A stretch of DNA of 64,000 nt from Leifsonia shinshuensis (GTDB taxonomy: Bacteria; Actinomycetota; Actinomycetes; Actinomycetales; Microbacteriaceae), in NCBI RefSeq assembly GCF_031456835.1, contig NZ_JAVDVK010000001.1, positions 434,001-498,000 of the forward strand, read 5' to 3'. Shown piece by piece: positions 56,661 through 64,000 of this stretch. The position numbers and the translations under genes are program-made. The first letter of the stretch is position 1. Every line of letters begins with the position of its first letter. Below the pieces are notes generated by a model. That model did not search any database and had not been told where the DNA came from. It worked only from the letters and a program-made list of their open reading frames with translations.

Positions 56661-56700
56661 AGCCCGCTTCCCTTGAAAACACAGGGAAGCGGGCTTTTTT
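56661..56700 (+). terminator. Intrinsic terminator of tRNA-Glu
   Basis: A 13-bp perfect stem (AGCCCGCTTCCCT / AGGGAAGCGGGCT) followed by six T residues. This is the strongest classical terminator in the window. Confidence 0.95.
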
Positions 56701-56813
56701 CTTTGACGCTCGCTGGTGTCGCAAAGCGGGTTCGTGGCAGCGATTCGGCGACATTCGACTTCATCCCCCGCCTTCTCGTTTGGGCCACCCGATGCATATG
56801 CGATGATTCGCTG
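56701..56813. other. Low-GC intergenic DNA before the phosphoribosyltransferase
   Basis: No gene is supported. The base composition drops here compared with the left side of the tRNA, which suggests the start of acquired DNA. An open frame runs upstream to a TTG inside the tRNA terminator, which is an implausible start. Confidence 0.4.
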
Positions 56814-57356
56814 GTGTCAGACCTTCGTCCCCGGTTGATAGCGACTTTTCGGTGGCTTGGAGATCGAACCGATCCCGACTACAGAGCGGATGTGACCGGC
56901 TGGTGGCGCGATGCGTCGATTCTCGGTGACCTCGGTGGCGCCTTAGGCGGCCTCTTCGAGACCGAGGAGCCTAATCTCGTGATGGGAACGCAATCGCGAG
57001 GTAGCCTGCTCGGTGTCCTGACGGCGAACAGTCTCGGCGTCGGATTCGCAGAGGTTCGAAAGAACCCATCTCCCTCGGCGGATAGTGATGCGTGGTGGAG
57101 AACTTCGACTGCACCCGACTATCGGGACCGTCACCTCGAGTTGGGTGTCCGTCGGTCACGGATGCAGTCAGGCGATCGAGTGCTTTTCGTCGACGACTGG
57201 ATCGCCACAGGCGCACAAGCGAGGGCGTGCAAGCGTCTGGTGGAGATGTCCGGAGCGACATGGGTCGGTGGCTCTGTCGTCGTGGATGGGCTCGAAGATG
57301 CGTCGCTACGACGCCAACTCAACATCCGCTCGTTGTTACACATTCGGGAGCTCTGA
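56814..57356 (+). CDS. Type I phosphoribosyltransferase-like protein, probably acquired
   Basis: A ~180-aa protein with the PRPP-binding motif VLFVDDWIATGAQA near residues 125-138, plus GTQSRGSLLGVLTANSLGVGFAEVRKN and APDYRDRHLELGV, as in purine/orotate-type phosphoribosyltransferases. The substrate base is unknown. Codon use is far from the neighbourhood, with many A/T-ending codons (TTT, TTA, AAT, CGA). With its place just after tRNA-Glu, this suggests horizontal transfer. The start is uncertain; the GTG at 56814 fits homologue lengths, but no Shine-Dalgarno is seen. Confidence 0.68.
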   Translation: MSDLRPRLIATFRWLGDRTDPDYRADVTGWWRDASILGDLGGALGGLFETEEPNLVMGTQSRGSLLGVLTANSLGVGFAEVRKNPSPSADSDAWWRTSTAPDYRDRHLELGVRRSRMQSGDRVLFVDDWIATGAQARACKRLVEMSGATWVGGSVVVDGLEDASLRRQLNIRSLLHIREL

Positions 57357-57450
57357 GCGAGAGTTTCCTCGCGGCCTTGAGCAGCCGCTTCTCTTCATTT
57401 TCAGGGGAGCGCCTTTTCCCGCTCGAGCGGTGGCGCCGGCCCGGGCCCTC

Positions 57451-58854
57451 TCACAGCGCGATGACGCTGACCTGGTCCTTCCCGCGGTCCTTCGACCGGT
57501 ACATCGCCTTATCCGCGACGCGGAGCAGTTCCGGGCCGTCGAGCACGCGCGAGTGCCCGGGCGTGTGCACCGTCACTCCGACGCTCGCGGTGATGGTGCG
57601 CGTCCAGCCGTCGTCGTGGAGGGGCTGCTTGATGGCGACCCGGATGCGCTCCGCGATGGCTGCGGCACGCTCGTGGTCGGTGTCGCGGCACACGATGATG
57701 AACTCGTCGCCGCCGTACCGGCAGACCAGGTCGTCGCCGCGGACCGCGCTGCTGAGACGCGCGGCGATCAGTTTGAGGACCGTGTCACCCGCGGTGTGGT
57801 CGAGGTCGTCGTTGACCGCTTTGAAGTCGTCCAGGTCGACGAAGATGAGCGCGAGCGGCTCCTGACGTTCGATCGCCGCCGTGACGCTGGCCGCGATGTG
57901 TGTCCGCAGCAGCACCCGGTTGGCGAGCCCGGTGAGCGGGTCGTGCAGGGCGATGGCGGCGAGCTGCGCCTGCAGCCGGAGCCGGGCCACGGTCTGCGCC
58001 GCCTGGCGGCACAGCGACCGGAGCAGGTCGGTGGCGTGGTCGTCGAGCTCCGGAGGGCGCGAGAAGTAGCAGGCCAGCGTCCCGATCGGCGTGCCGGCCT
58101 GGAGCAGCGGAACGGTGAGGATCGTGTCCAGACGGGCCGCCCGCAACGCGGAGGCGGCGTCGGGATGCTGCTGGCCGTCGCGCACCGTCCAGGTGAGGAT
58201 GCCGTCGGCGGCCAGGGCCTCGGGCGGCACGCCGCCGGGCAGCAGGTCGGGGTCGAGCGGGACCGTCCCTCCGGCGACCCGGGGATGGTGGTCGTCGAGG
58301 AAGACGGCGGCGGCAGCGGCTCCGAGTGCCTCCCGGGCGCTCTCCGCCAGCGCCTGCGCCAGCCGCTCCACGGTCTCGCTCTCGCCGAACGCCGTCGTGG
58401 CGTTCTGCAGCACGCGCGTGCGCGCCTCCGAGCTCTCGGCGATCCGCCGGGCCGTCAGCAGCTGGCGCTCGTAGTCCTGCCGGCGGCTGGCATCGAACAC
58501 GGCGACGTGGACCAGCGGCGTCGCACCGCCGCGGTCGACCGCGGCGTTGACGAGGACGGGCAGCGCCGCATCCCGCGTCGTGCGGAAGGCGAGCGCCACC
58601 TCGCGCACCTCGCCCTCGAGGTGCAGGATCGGCACGAAGCGCGTCTCGTAGAAGATCCGCGCACCCGGTTCGAGCAGGTCGCTCAGCGGGGTGCCGGTCA
58701 GCTGCTCCGGCGTGATGCCGGTCCAGGCCGAGAACGTGGCGTTCACCCGCACGATGCGGCCCGCCTCGGTGAGGGTCAGCAGCCCGCAGGGGGCCCGGTC
58801 GTACAGCTCGTCCGGCGAGACCGGCGGCACGGAGGTCGCGGTCGGGTCGGTCAT
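57451..58854 (-). CDS. PAS-GAF-GGDEF diguanylate cyclase
   Basis: A 467-aa signalling enzyme. A PAS domain at ~15-135 (YDRAPCGLLTLTEAGRIVRVNATFSAW), a GAF-like domain at ~155-295 and a GGDEF domain at ~305-467 are visible. The active site RYGGDEF is intact at 379-385 and an inhibitory RxxD site (RGDD, 372-375) lies five residues before it, so it should make c-di-GMP with product inhibition. There is no membrane segment. It overlaps the upstream RsbQ-like gene by 4 bp (ATGA), so the hydrolase is likely its direct activator. Confidence 0.92.
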   Translation of the reverse strand: MTDPTATSVPPVSPDELYDRAPCGLLTLTEAGRIVRVNATFSAWTGITPEQLTGTPLSDLLEPGARIFYETRFVPILHLEGEVREVALAFRTTRDAALPVLVNAAVDRGGATPLVHVAVFDASRRQDYERQLLTARRIAESSEARTRVLQNATTAFGESETVERLAQALAESAREALGAAAAAVFLDDHHPRVAGGTVPLDPDLLPGGVPPEALAADGILTWTVRDGQQHPDAASALRAARLDTILTVPLLQAGTPIGTLACYFSRPPELDDHATDLLRSLCRQAAQTVARLRLQAQLAAIALHDPLTGLANRVLLRTHIAASVTAAIERQEPLALIFVDLDDFKAVNDDLDHTAGDTVLKLIAARLSSAVRGDDLVCRYGGDEFIIVCRDTDHERAAAIAERIRVAIKQPLHDDGWTRTITASVGVTVHTPGHSRVLDGPELLRVADKAMYRSKDRGKDQVSVIAL

Positions 58855-59666
58855 CGAAGGCGGCTCCGGATCGCGTGGGCGAGCTCCTCGGGGTCGGACA
58901 GATTGGGGCAGTGCCCGCTCGCGCTGAGCTGCACGAACTCGCTGCCGGGGATGGCGTCGTGCACGTACCGCCCGACGGCCTCCGGCGCGATCGCGTCGTC
59001 GGAGCACTGCAGCACGACGGTCGGCACGCTGACGGCGGCGAGGTCGGCGCGGTTGTCGGAGAGGAACGTCACCCGGGCGAAGTGCCCGGCGATGACCGGG
59101 TCGGTGCGGCAGAAGCTGGCGGTGAGCTCCGCCCCCACCTCCGGCCGGTCGACGTTGCCGGCGATGATCGGTGCGATCGTCTCCGACCAGCCCAGGTAGT
59201 TGACATCGAGGGCGTCGAGCAGCCCGTCGATGTCGGGACGGGTGAAGCCGCCGACGTAGCCGTCGTCGTCGGTGTACCGGGGCGACGGGCCCACGAGGAT
59301 GAGCCGGCCGAAGCGCTCGGGGGAGCGGTTGGCGGCGAGCACGCCGATCATCGCGCTCACGGAGTGCGCGACCAGCACGACGTCGTCGAGGTCGAAAGCT
59401 TCGACGATCTCGAGCAGGTCGTCCGCGTACCCGTGCAGCGAGTCGTACTTGGCGCGGTCGTAGGCAGCGAGATCGGAGTGTCCGGCGCCGACATGGTCGA
59501 ACACGATCACGCGGTAGTCGTCCGAGAAGTACGGGATGACTGCGTGCCAGACCTCCTGGCTGCAGCCGAATCCGTGCGCGAACACGATCGGACGTCCGGC
59601 CGGGTTCCCGTACTCCCGCACGTTGTTGCGTCGCACCACGTCGACGGTCTCGGTCGATCGCGTCAT
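58851..59666 (-). CDS. RsbQ-like alpha/beta hydrolase
   Basis: A 271-aa alpha/beta hydrolase very like Bacillus subtilis RsbQ. Matching blocks are FAHGFGCSQEVWHAV, FDHVGAGHSDLAAYD, GHSVSAMIG-type AHSVSAMIGVL and LQCSDDAIAPEAVGRY. The triad is likely S102, D225 and H253. RsbQ works with the PAS domain of RsbP, presumably by making or delivering a small hydrophobic ligand; plant KAI2/D14 receptors belong to the same group. Here the coupled partner is a PAS-GGDEF protein. GAGGGGA precedes the ATG. Confidence 0.9.
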   Translation of the reverse strand: MTRSTETVDVVRRNNVREYGNPAGRPIVFAHGFGCSQEVWHAVIPYFSDDYRVIVFDHVGAGHSDLAAYDRAKYDSLHGYADDLLEIVEAFDLDDVVLVAHSVSAMIGVLAANRSPERFGRLILVGPSPRYTDDDGYVGGFTRPDIDGLLDALDVNYLGWSETIAPIIAGNVDRPEVGAELTASFCRTDPVIAGHFARVTFLSDNRADLAAVSVPTVVLQCSDDAIAPEAVGRYVHDAIPGSEFVQLSASGHCPNLSDPEELAHAIRSRLR

Positions 59667-59783
59667 GCGCGGTCCCCTCTGTCATTCACACACCGATACG
59701 GGTGCGAGGACCGGTCCCTCCCGGCGCTCTCCCGCCGTATCCGCATCCCCGAGCCTACCCGCCGGTCGCGGGCGGCGCCCACA

Positions 59784-60011
59784 TCACCGGGTGGCCGCAC
59801 CCGGCATCCACTCCTCCGGGTAGTGGTCGCGCACCTCGGCGTTGAAGTACGCACCGGCCGACTCCGCCGACCGGAGGTCGCGCCAGACCCTCGCCGGCAC
59901 GAGGAAGTACCGGTAGACCTCGCCGGAGACGAACTGCACCTCCAGCGTCCGCAGCGCCGGGTCGTATCCGGCGGACGCGATCACCGAGCTGTCGAACGAC
60001 TCCCGCTCCAC
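59784..60011 (-). CDS. KTSC domain protein
   Basis: A 75-aa protein of the KTSC domain family: FDSSVIASAGYDPALRTLEVQFVSGEVYRYFLVPARVWRDLRSAESAGAYFN is the whole domain. Function is unknown; related domains accompany lysyl-tRNA synthetases and nucleic-acid enzymes. A GTG start at 60011 with GGGAGGAG four bases upstream is clearly better than the further in-frame start at 60041. Confidence 0.82.
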   Translation of the reverse strand: MERESFDSSVIASAGYDPALRTLEVQFVSGEVYRYFLVPARVWRDLRSAESAGAYFNAEVRDHYPEEWMPGAATR

Positions 60012-60074
60012 GCTGCTCCTCCCGATCTTCGAGCCGAACACTACGCCGGGCCGCCCGTCCCGCTAGGCTTGCTC

Positions 60075-60222
60075 CAGCGAAGGGGAGTATCCCGGACGGC
60101 CCCGCCCGCGGCGACGCGGAGCGACGGCCGGCGCTGTGCACGTCATCACGGCCCGTCACGACGGCGGACCCGGGCGCAGCGGCACCGTACGGTGCGGGAG
60201 AGACTTTCGGCCGTAGCCCGCG
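60075..60222 (+). ncRNA. yybP-ykoY (manganese) riboswitch
   Basis: The leader of terC has the hallmarks of a yybP-ykoY RNA: GCGAAGGGGAGTA at 60077-60089, GTCATCACGGCCCGTCAC in the middle, and GGGAGAGACTTTCGGCC at 60196-60212 closing the element shortly before the start codon. In this class Mn2+ binding turns on manganese-efflux genes, including TerC and MntP families. A -10-like TAGGCT lies at 60064-60069. Boundaries are approximate. Confidence 0.8.
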
Positions 60223-60239
60223 CCCTTCGAGAGGTTTCC

Positions 60240-61307
60240 ATGCATCTGGCCCTGCCCGCCTGGTTCGAGATCACGTCGTTCATCGTCCTGCTGCTGATCC
60301 TGGCGTTCGACCTGCTCTACGTGTACAAGCGGCCGCACATCCCGAGCCCGCGCGAGTCCACTCTCTGGGTGTCGTTCTACGTCGCCCTCGCGCTGATCTT
60401 CGCCCTGCTCATGCTCGTGATCGGGGATGCGGAGCACGCTGGCCAGTTCCTCGCGGGCTGGCTGACCGAGTACAGCCTGAGCATCGACAACCTGTTCGTC
60501 TTCGTCATCATCATGGCGAGGTTCAAGGTGCCCAGGAAGTACCAGCAGGAGGTGCTCATGGTGGGCATCATCCTCGCGCTGATCTTCCGCGGCGTCTTCA
60601 TCGTCCTCGGCGCGGGCCTGATCGCGAGCTTCAGCTGGATCTTCTACATCTTCGGCGCCTTCCTGCTGTGGACGGCGTTCAACCAGGCCTTCAGCAAGCA
60701 CGACGACGAGGGCGCCGAGGACTCCTGGTTCATCAAGTTCGCCCGCCGTCACCTGAAGGTGTCGACGCAGTACGAGGGCAACAAGCTCCGGACGACGGTC
60801 TCCGGGCGGCGGATGTTCACGCCGCTGATCATCGTGTTCCTGGCTCTCGGGACGACCGACCTCCTGTTCGCGCTGGACTCCATCCCCGCGATCTTCGGCA
60901 TCACCCAGAGCCCGTTCATCGTCTTCACCGCCAACGTCTTCGCCCTGATGGGCCTCCGTCAGCTGTACTTCCTGCTCGGCCACCTGCTCGACAAGCTGGT
61001 GTACCTGAAGTACGGGATCGCGTTCATCCTCGCCTTCATCGGCGTGAAGCTCGTGTTCCATGCGATGCACGAGAACGAGCTGCCGTTCATCAACAACGGC
61101 GAGCACATCGAATGGGCGCCCGACATCAGCACCTGGACGTCCCTCGCGGTCATCGTCGGTGCGATGGTTGTCGCTACGATTGCAAGTCTGGTGAAGCTGC
61201 GGATGAGCGGCACCACCGTCGCCGCGGCCATCCACGGCGACGACACCGAAGAGGACGACACCGAGAACGCGGCCGTCGACGGCACCCAGGAGGACCCCCG
61301 CACATGA
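60240..61307 (+). CDS. TerC family membrane transporter, probable manganese exporter
   Basis: A 355-aa membrane protein with about nine hydrophobic segments. TerC signatures are the acidic membrane motifs FDLLYVYKRPH, SLSIDNLFVFVIIM, and ALGTTDLLFALDSIPAIFGIT. Members of this family export Mn2+. The upstream yybP-ykoY RNA supports that role. The C-terminal ~35 residues form an acidic cytosolic tail (HGDDTEEDDTENAAVDG). The stop overlaps the PP2C gene by ATGA, and four genes in a row are tightly joined. Confidence 0.9.
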   Translation: MHLALPAWFEITSFIVLLLILAFDLLYVYKRPHIPSPRESTLWVSFYVALALIFALLMLVIGDAEHAGQFLAGWLTEYSLSIDNLFVFVIIMARFKVPRKYQQEVLMVGIILALIFRGVFIVLGAGLIASFSWIFYIFGAFLLWTAFNQAFSKHDDEGAEDSWFIKFARRHLKVSTQYEGNKLRTTVSGRRMFTPLIIVFLALGTTDLLFALDSIPAIFGITQSPFIVFTANVFALMGLRQLYFLLGHLLDKLVYLKYGIAFILAFIGVKLVFHAMHENELPFINNGEHIEWAPDISTWTSLAVIVGAMVVATIASLVKLRMSGTTVAAAIHGDDTEEDDTENAAVDGTQEDPRT

Positions 61308-62122
61308 GCTCTCTCGTCGGCGTGAGCGTCCGCAGCGACACGGGTGCGGTCCGGCACGTCAACGAGGACAGCGCTCTGGCGCAGGACCCGGTGTTCGTCG
61401 TGGCGGACGGGATGGGCGGCCACGCGCGCGGCGACCTCGCGAGCCGCACGGCGGTCGAGAGCCTGGCCCGCACCCTGCAGCCCGGCTCCCGGCCGACGCC
61501 CGACGAGGTCGTGCGGGCGATCGACGAGGCGAACGCGGCCGTCCGCGCCCTGTCCGGCGCCGACGAGTCCGGCGCGGCGGTCGCGGGCACCACGCTCACC
61601 GGCATCGTGCGCGTCCGGGTGCCCGAGCTGGCCGCCGAGCAGTGGATGGTCGTGAACGTCGGCGACTCGCGCGTCTACTCCTGGGACGGGCGGGAGCTGC
61701 GGCAGCTGACCGTCGACCACTCGGCCGTGCAGGAGCTGGTGGATGCGGGGCTGATCTCCGAGGCGCAGGCGGCCGTGCATCCCGAGCGCAACGTCATCAC
61801 GCGGGCGCTCGGGGCCGAGGACTTCGTGGACACGGACAGCGCGCTCATCCCGGAGCAGGGCCGCCAGATCTTCCTGGTGTGCTCCGACGGGCTGACGCGC
61901 GAGCTGAGCGACCGGCGCATCGCCGAGATCCTCGCCGAAGCGCCCGAGGACCCGGCAGCGGCCCTCGTCGACGCGGCCAACGAGGCGGGCGGCCACGACA
62001 ACATCACCGTCATCGTGGTTGAATCGGTGACCGGGGAGGACGCTCCGGCCCCCGTCGACACGCGTGACCGCGCGGACGGCGGAAGCGGCCGCGAGCTCGA
62101 AGACACGCAGCCGAGGGAGTAG
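61304..62122 (+). CDS. PP2C family serine/threonine phosphatase
   Basis: A 272-aa metal-dependent phosphatase. Motifs are RSDTGAVRHVNEDSAL at ~10-25, VVADGMGGHARGDLAS at ~33-48, VNVGDSRVYSW, FLVCSDGLTRELSD and GGHDNITVIVVE, covering the metal-binding Asp residues. PP2C enzymes usually use two Mn2+ ions. It reverses the kinase encoded downstream. It overlaps terC by 4 bp, and the FHA gene starts 7 bp after its stop. Confidence 0.93.
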   Translation: MSSLVGVSVRSDTGAVRHVNEDSALAQDPVFVVADGMGGHARGDLASRTAVESLARTLQPGSRPTPDEVVRAIDEANAAVRALSGADESGAAVAGTTLTGIVRVRVPELAAEQWMVVNVGDSRVYSWDGRELRQLTVDHSAVQELVDAGLISEAQAAVHPERNVITRALGAEDFVDTDSALIPEQGRQIFLVCSDGLTRELSDRRIAEILAEAPEDPAAALVDAANEAGGHDNITVIVVESVTGEDAPAPVDTRDRADGGSGRELEDTQPRE

Positions 62123-62129
62123 TTCGTCC

Positions 62130-63335
62130 GTGTTCGAAGTGCAGCAGGCGGCAGCAGGGGAGTGGGCGGTCGTCGCGGCGGGGGGCCGGGCGCTGCTCGT
62201 CGCCGAGTCGAGCGGCGCGCGACTGCGGGAGCTCATCGACGCGGTCCGGGCGGGTTTCGCCGAGACTCTGGATGCGCTCGTCGCCGGCGGCCTGAGCCGC
62301 ACGCCCGCGTTCGCCCTGCTCGACACCTCGACGCCGACCGTGCTGCTCGCGGTGCGGGGCACGGCGAGCGCGACCGTCTCGGACGGCGACGGCCGGCGCG
62401 AGGTCCGCGCGACCGGGGTGTCGTCGTGGGTGGAGACGCAGCTCATCGGGCTGACGGCCGTCGCGCTCGGAGACAGCGCCGACGCGGGCCTGCCGCTCGC
62501 CGAGGGCGTCGTCATGGCCCGTGGGGTGACGTGGACGGCCTCCGAGGCGGCCGACGACATCCACGCGACCGTGGCCGCTCCGCCGAAGCGCGAGCGGGAC
62601 ACCGGCCCGGTGGAGGCCGTGGCGGCCGAGCCGGACCTGCAGACGCGGGTACCGGAGGCGACGCTCGCGGAGGCGACGCTGGCGGCGGTCGAGGCGCCTC
62701 CCGTCGCCGAGTCGGCCCCCGAGTCCTCCGACGCGAGCACCGGCTACGACCACCTGTTCGGCGCCACGATGGTGCGCAGCGTCGAGGACGCCGCCGTGCG
62801 TCCCGACGAGGAGGAGGCCGCTCCGGGCCGTATCGACCTGCCCGGCTTCATCACCGACTCCTTCCCGCCCGCCGCGAACCGGCTGGAGGGCGACCATGAC
62901 GGCCTGACCGTGATGAGCGGCGACCTTCCGCGACGGTCGGGGACATCCGGCGACGCATCGACGCCCGAGGCGGCGGATGCCGTCCCCGAGCGCCAGGCGT
63001 TCGCGGTGCTGCTCTCGGACGGCCGCCGCGAGCCCCTCTCCACCCCGGTCGTCGTGGGGCGGGCGCCGAGCGCGACCGCCGTGCCGTCGCTCCGCGGTGC
63101 GCGCCCGGTCACCCTGACCAGCGCCGAGGACGACATCTCCCGCTCCCACGTCGCGGTGGCCGTCGAGGGGGACAGCGTCGTGGTGACCGACCTGCACTCG
63201 CGCAACGGCACCATGATCGTGCTGCCCGGCAACGCGCCGCAGAAGCTGCGCAGCGGCGAGCCGACCACCGTGGTGCTGGGCACGGTCATCGACCTCGGGA
63301 GCGGCGCGACGCTGACGGTCGAGGCCGCCGGATGA
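62130..63335 (+). CDS. FHA domain protein
   Basis: A 401-aa protein. Residues ~1-150 are a globular domain of unknown type (EVQQAAAGEWAVVAAGGRALLVAES), followed by an acidic low-complexity linker (~150-290). A C-terminal FHA domain spans ~305-400 (VVGRAPSA, SRSHVAVAVEGDSVVVTDLHSRNGT), which binds phosphothreonine. It is the natural adaptor between the PP2C and the kinase. The GTG start follows GAGGGAG. The stop overlaps the kinase ATG (ATGA). Confidence 0.88.
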   Translation: MFEVQQAAAGEWAVVAAGGRALLVAESSGARLRELIDAVRAGFAETLDALVAGGLSRTPAFALLDTSTPTVLLAVRGTASATVSDGDGRREVRATGVSSWVETQLIGLTAVALGDSADAGLPLAEGVVMARGVTWTASEAADDIHATVAAPPKRERDTGPVEAVAAEPDLQTRVPEATLAEATLAAVEAPPVAESAPESSDASTGYDHLFGATMVRSVEDAAVRPDEEEAAPGRIDLPGFITDSFPPAANRLEGDHDGLTVMSGDLPRRSGTSGDASTPEAADAVPERQAFAVLLSDGRREPLSTPVVVGRAPSATAVPSLRGARPVTLTSAEDDISRSHVAVAVEGDSVVVTDLHSRNGTMIVLPGNAPQKLRSGEPTTVVLGTVIDLGSGATLTVEAAG

Positions 63336-64000
63336 GGCGCATGGCGTCGCAGCCGCCCGAGCTGGACGGCTTCCACTTCATCCGTCTGCTGGGTTCCGGC
63401 GGCTTCTCGGATGTGTTCCTGTACGAGCAGGAGCTGCCGAAGCGCAGCGTCGCGGTGAAGGTGCTGCTGACGGACGGCGTCGATGAGGCCGCCCGGGCGC
63501 GGTTCGTCGCCGAGGCCAACGTGATGGCGCGACTATCCGCGCATCCCTACATCGTGACGATCTTCCACGCCGGGGTCGCCGGCGACGACCGGCCCTACCT
63601 CGTCATGGAGTACTGCTCCGGGCCGTCGCTCGCCGACCGCCTGAAGCGCGAACGGATCGGCGTCGAGGACGCGCTGCGGACCGGCGTCCGGCTCTCCAGC
63701 GCCGTCGCGACGGCGCACGCTGCCGGCATCCTGCACCGCGACATCAAGCCCGCCAACGTCCTGACCACCTCGCTGGGCTGGCCGGCACTGACCGACTTCG
63801 GGATCGCGTCCGCCCTCGAGGAGCTGCCGGTGCACACGACGACCCTCTCCGAGCTGCGCGGGTCGCCGTCCGACACCGCCACGTCGGGCAGTCGCAGCGT
63901 CGGGCTGAGCGTGCCGTGGTCGCCGCCGGAGATGTTCGCGGACGACCCCGACCCGGATGTGCGCAGCGACATCTTCTCGCTCGCCGCGACCGTGCACACG
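63332..64000 (+). CDS. Serine/threonine protein kinase, PknB type (3' end beyond window)
   Basis: The first 223 residues of a Hanks-type kinase. Present are the Gly-rich loop GSGGFSDV at 21-28, the ATP Lys in VAVKVL (K43), MEYCSGPSL, the catalytic loop HRDIKPANVL near 136-145 and DFGIASAL near 156. The APE-type segment is SPPEMF. The gene is cut by the right edge, so any transmembrane or sensor part is unseen. It closes the terC-PP2C-FHA-kinase operon within this window. Confidence 0.93.
   Translation, partial: MRRMASQPPELDGFHFIRLLGSGGFSDVFLYEQELPKRSVAVKVLLTDGVDEAARARFVAEANVMARLSAHPYIVTIFHAGVAGDDRPYLVMEYCSGPSLADRLKRERIGVEDALRTGVRLSSAVATAHAAGILHRDIKPANVLTTSLGWPALTDFGIASALEELPVHTTTLSELRGSPSDTATSGSRSVGLSVPWSPPEMFADDPDPDVRSDIFSLAATVHT

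Noticed and set aside
56640..57450. Attachment-site repeat of the tRNA-Glu 3' end flanking the low-GC gene
   Set aside because: I looked for a second copy of the tRNA-Glu T-arm/acceptor sequence downstream and saw none, and there is no integrase gene. Transfer is suggested only by composition.

Overview
This is a high-GC (about 70%) chromosomal window from an actinobacterium, most likely a Microbacteriaceae member close to Leifsonia. That placement is an inference from codon use (almost all codons end in G or C), the many 4-bp ATGA/GTGA gene overlaps, a cell-wall-binding repeat 2 protein typical of the family, and the pairing of sufS with sufU. I see no phage, insertion sequence, CRISPR array or replication origin.

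Layout. 0-2.6 kb: trehalose synthesis (otsA, otsB). 2.6-20.2 kb: an amino-acid block with branched-chain genes (ilvD, ilvB-ilvN-ilvC, leuB, ilvE), serA and gltX, interleaved with cutC, a DoxX protein, an ECF42-type sigma factor with its YCII/DGPF partner, a TetR-controlled drug exporter, a ketopantoate-reductase-like protein and a FAH-family hydrolase. 20.2-28.7 kb: a thioredoxin-reductase-like flavoprotein, tRNA-Gln, a secreted sedolisin protease, an orphan encapsulated-ferritin-like protein, a cell-wall-binding surface protein, small proteins and a sarcosine-oxidase-like enzyme. 28.8-35.3 kb: a homoprotocatechuate (3,4-dihydroxyphenylacetate) meta-cleavage cluster, hpaD-E-gntR-G-I-H, in which the hpaG product is a FAH-RraA fusion. 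35.4-39.6 kb: a type II toxin-antitoxin pair and a DUF4062-STAND-TPR ATPase translationally coupled to an 8-TM membrane protein. 39.6-43.9 kb: an XRE regulator divergent from a PdxI-like aldo/keto reductase, an MHS transporter carrying the same operator motif as the hpa cluster, and a hydrolase. 44-53.2 kb: a tandem-domain secreted phosphatase, sufS-sufU, a Dyp-type peroxidase, an AlaX-like editing protein, photolyase and small proteins. 53.3-57.4 kb: a CopB-type copper ATPase behind a CsoR-like operator, a lipid-kinase-like protein, tRNA-Glu and a low-GC phosphoribosyltransferase. 57.4-60 kb: an RsbQ-like hydrolase coupled to a PAS-GAF-GGDEF protein. 60-64 kb: a yybP-ykoY (manganese) riboswitch, then terC-PP2C-FHA-Ser/Thr kinase; the kinase runs off the right edge.

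The most interesting systems are: the Mn riboswitch heading an operon that joins a TerC transporter to a (typically Mn-dependent) PP2C phosphatase, FHA protein and kinase; the RsbQ/PAS-GGDEF pair, which looks like a small-molecule-to-c-di-GMP switch; the DUF4062-STAND ATPase with its membrane partner; and three near-identical 12-bp operators that tie a transporter 6-8 kb away to homoprotocatechuate catabolism.
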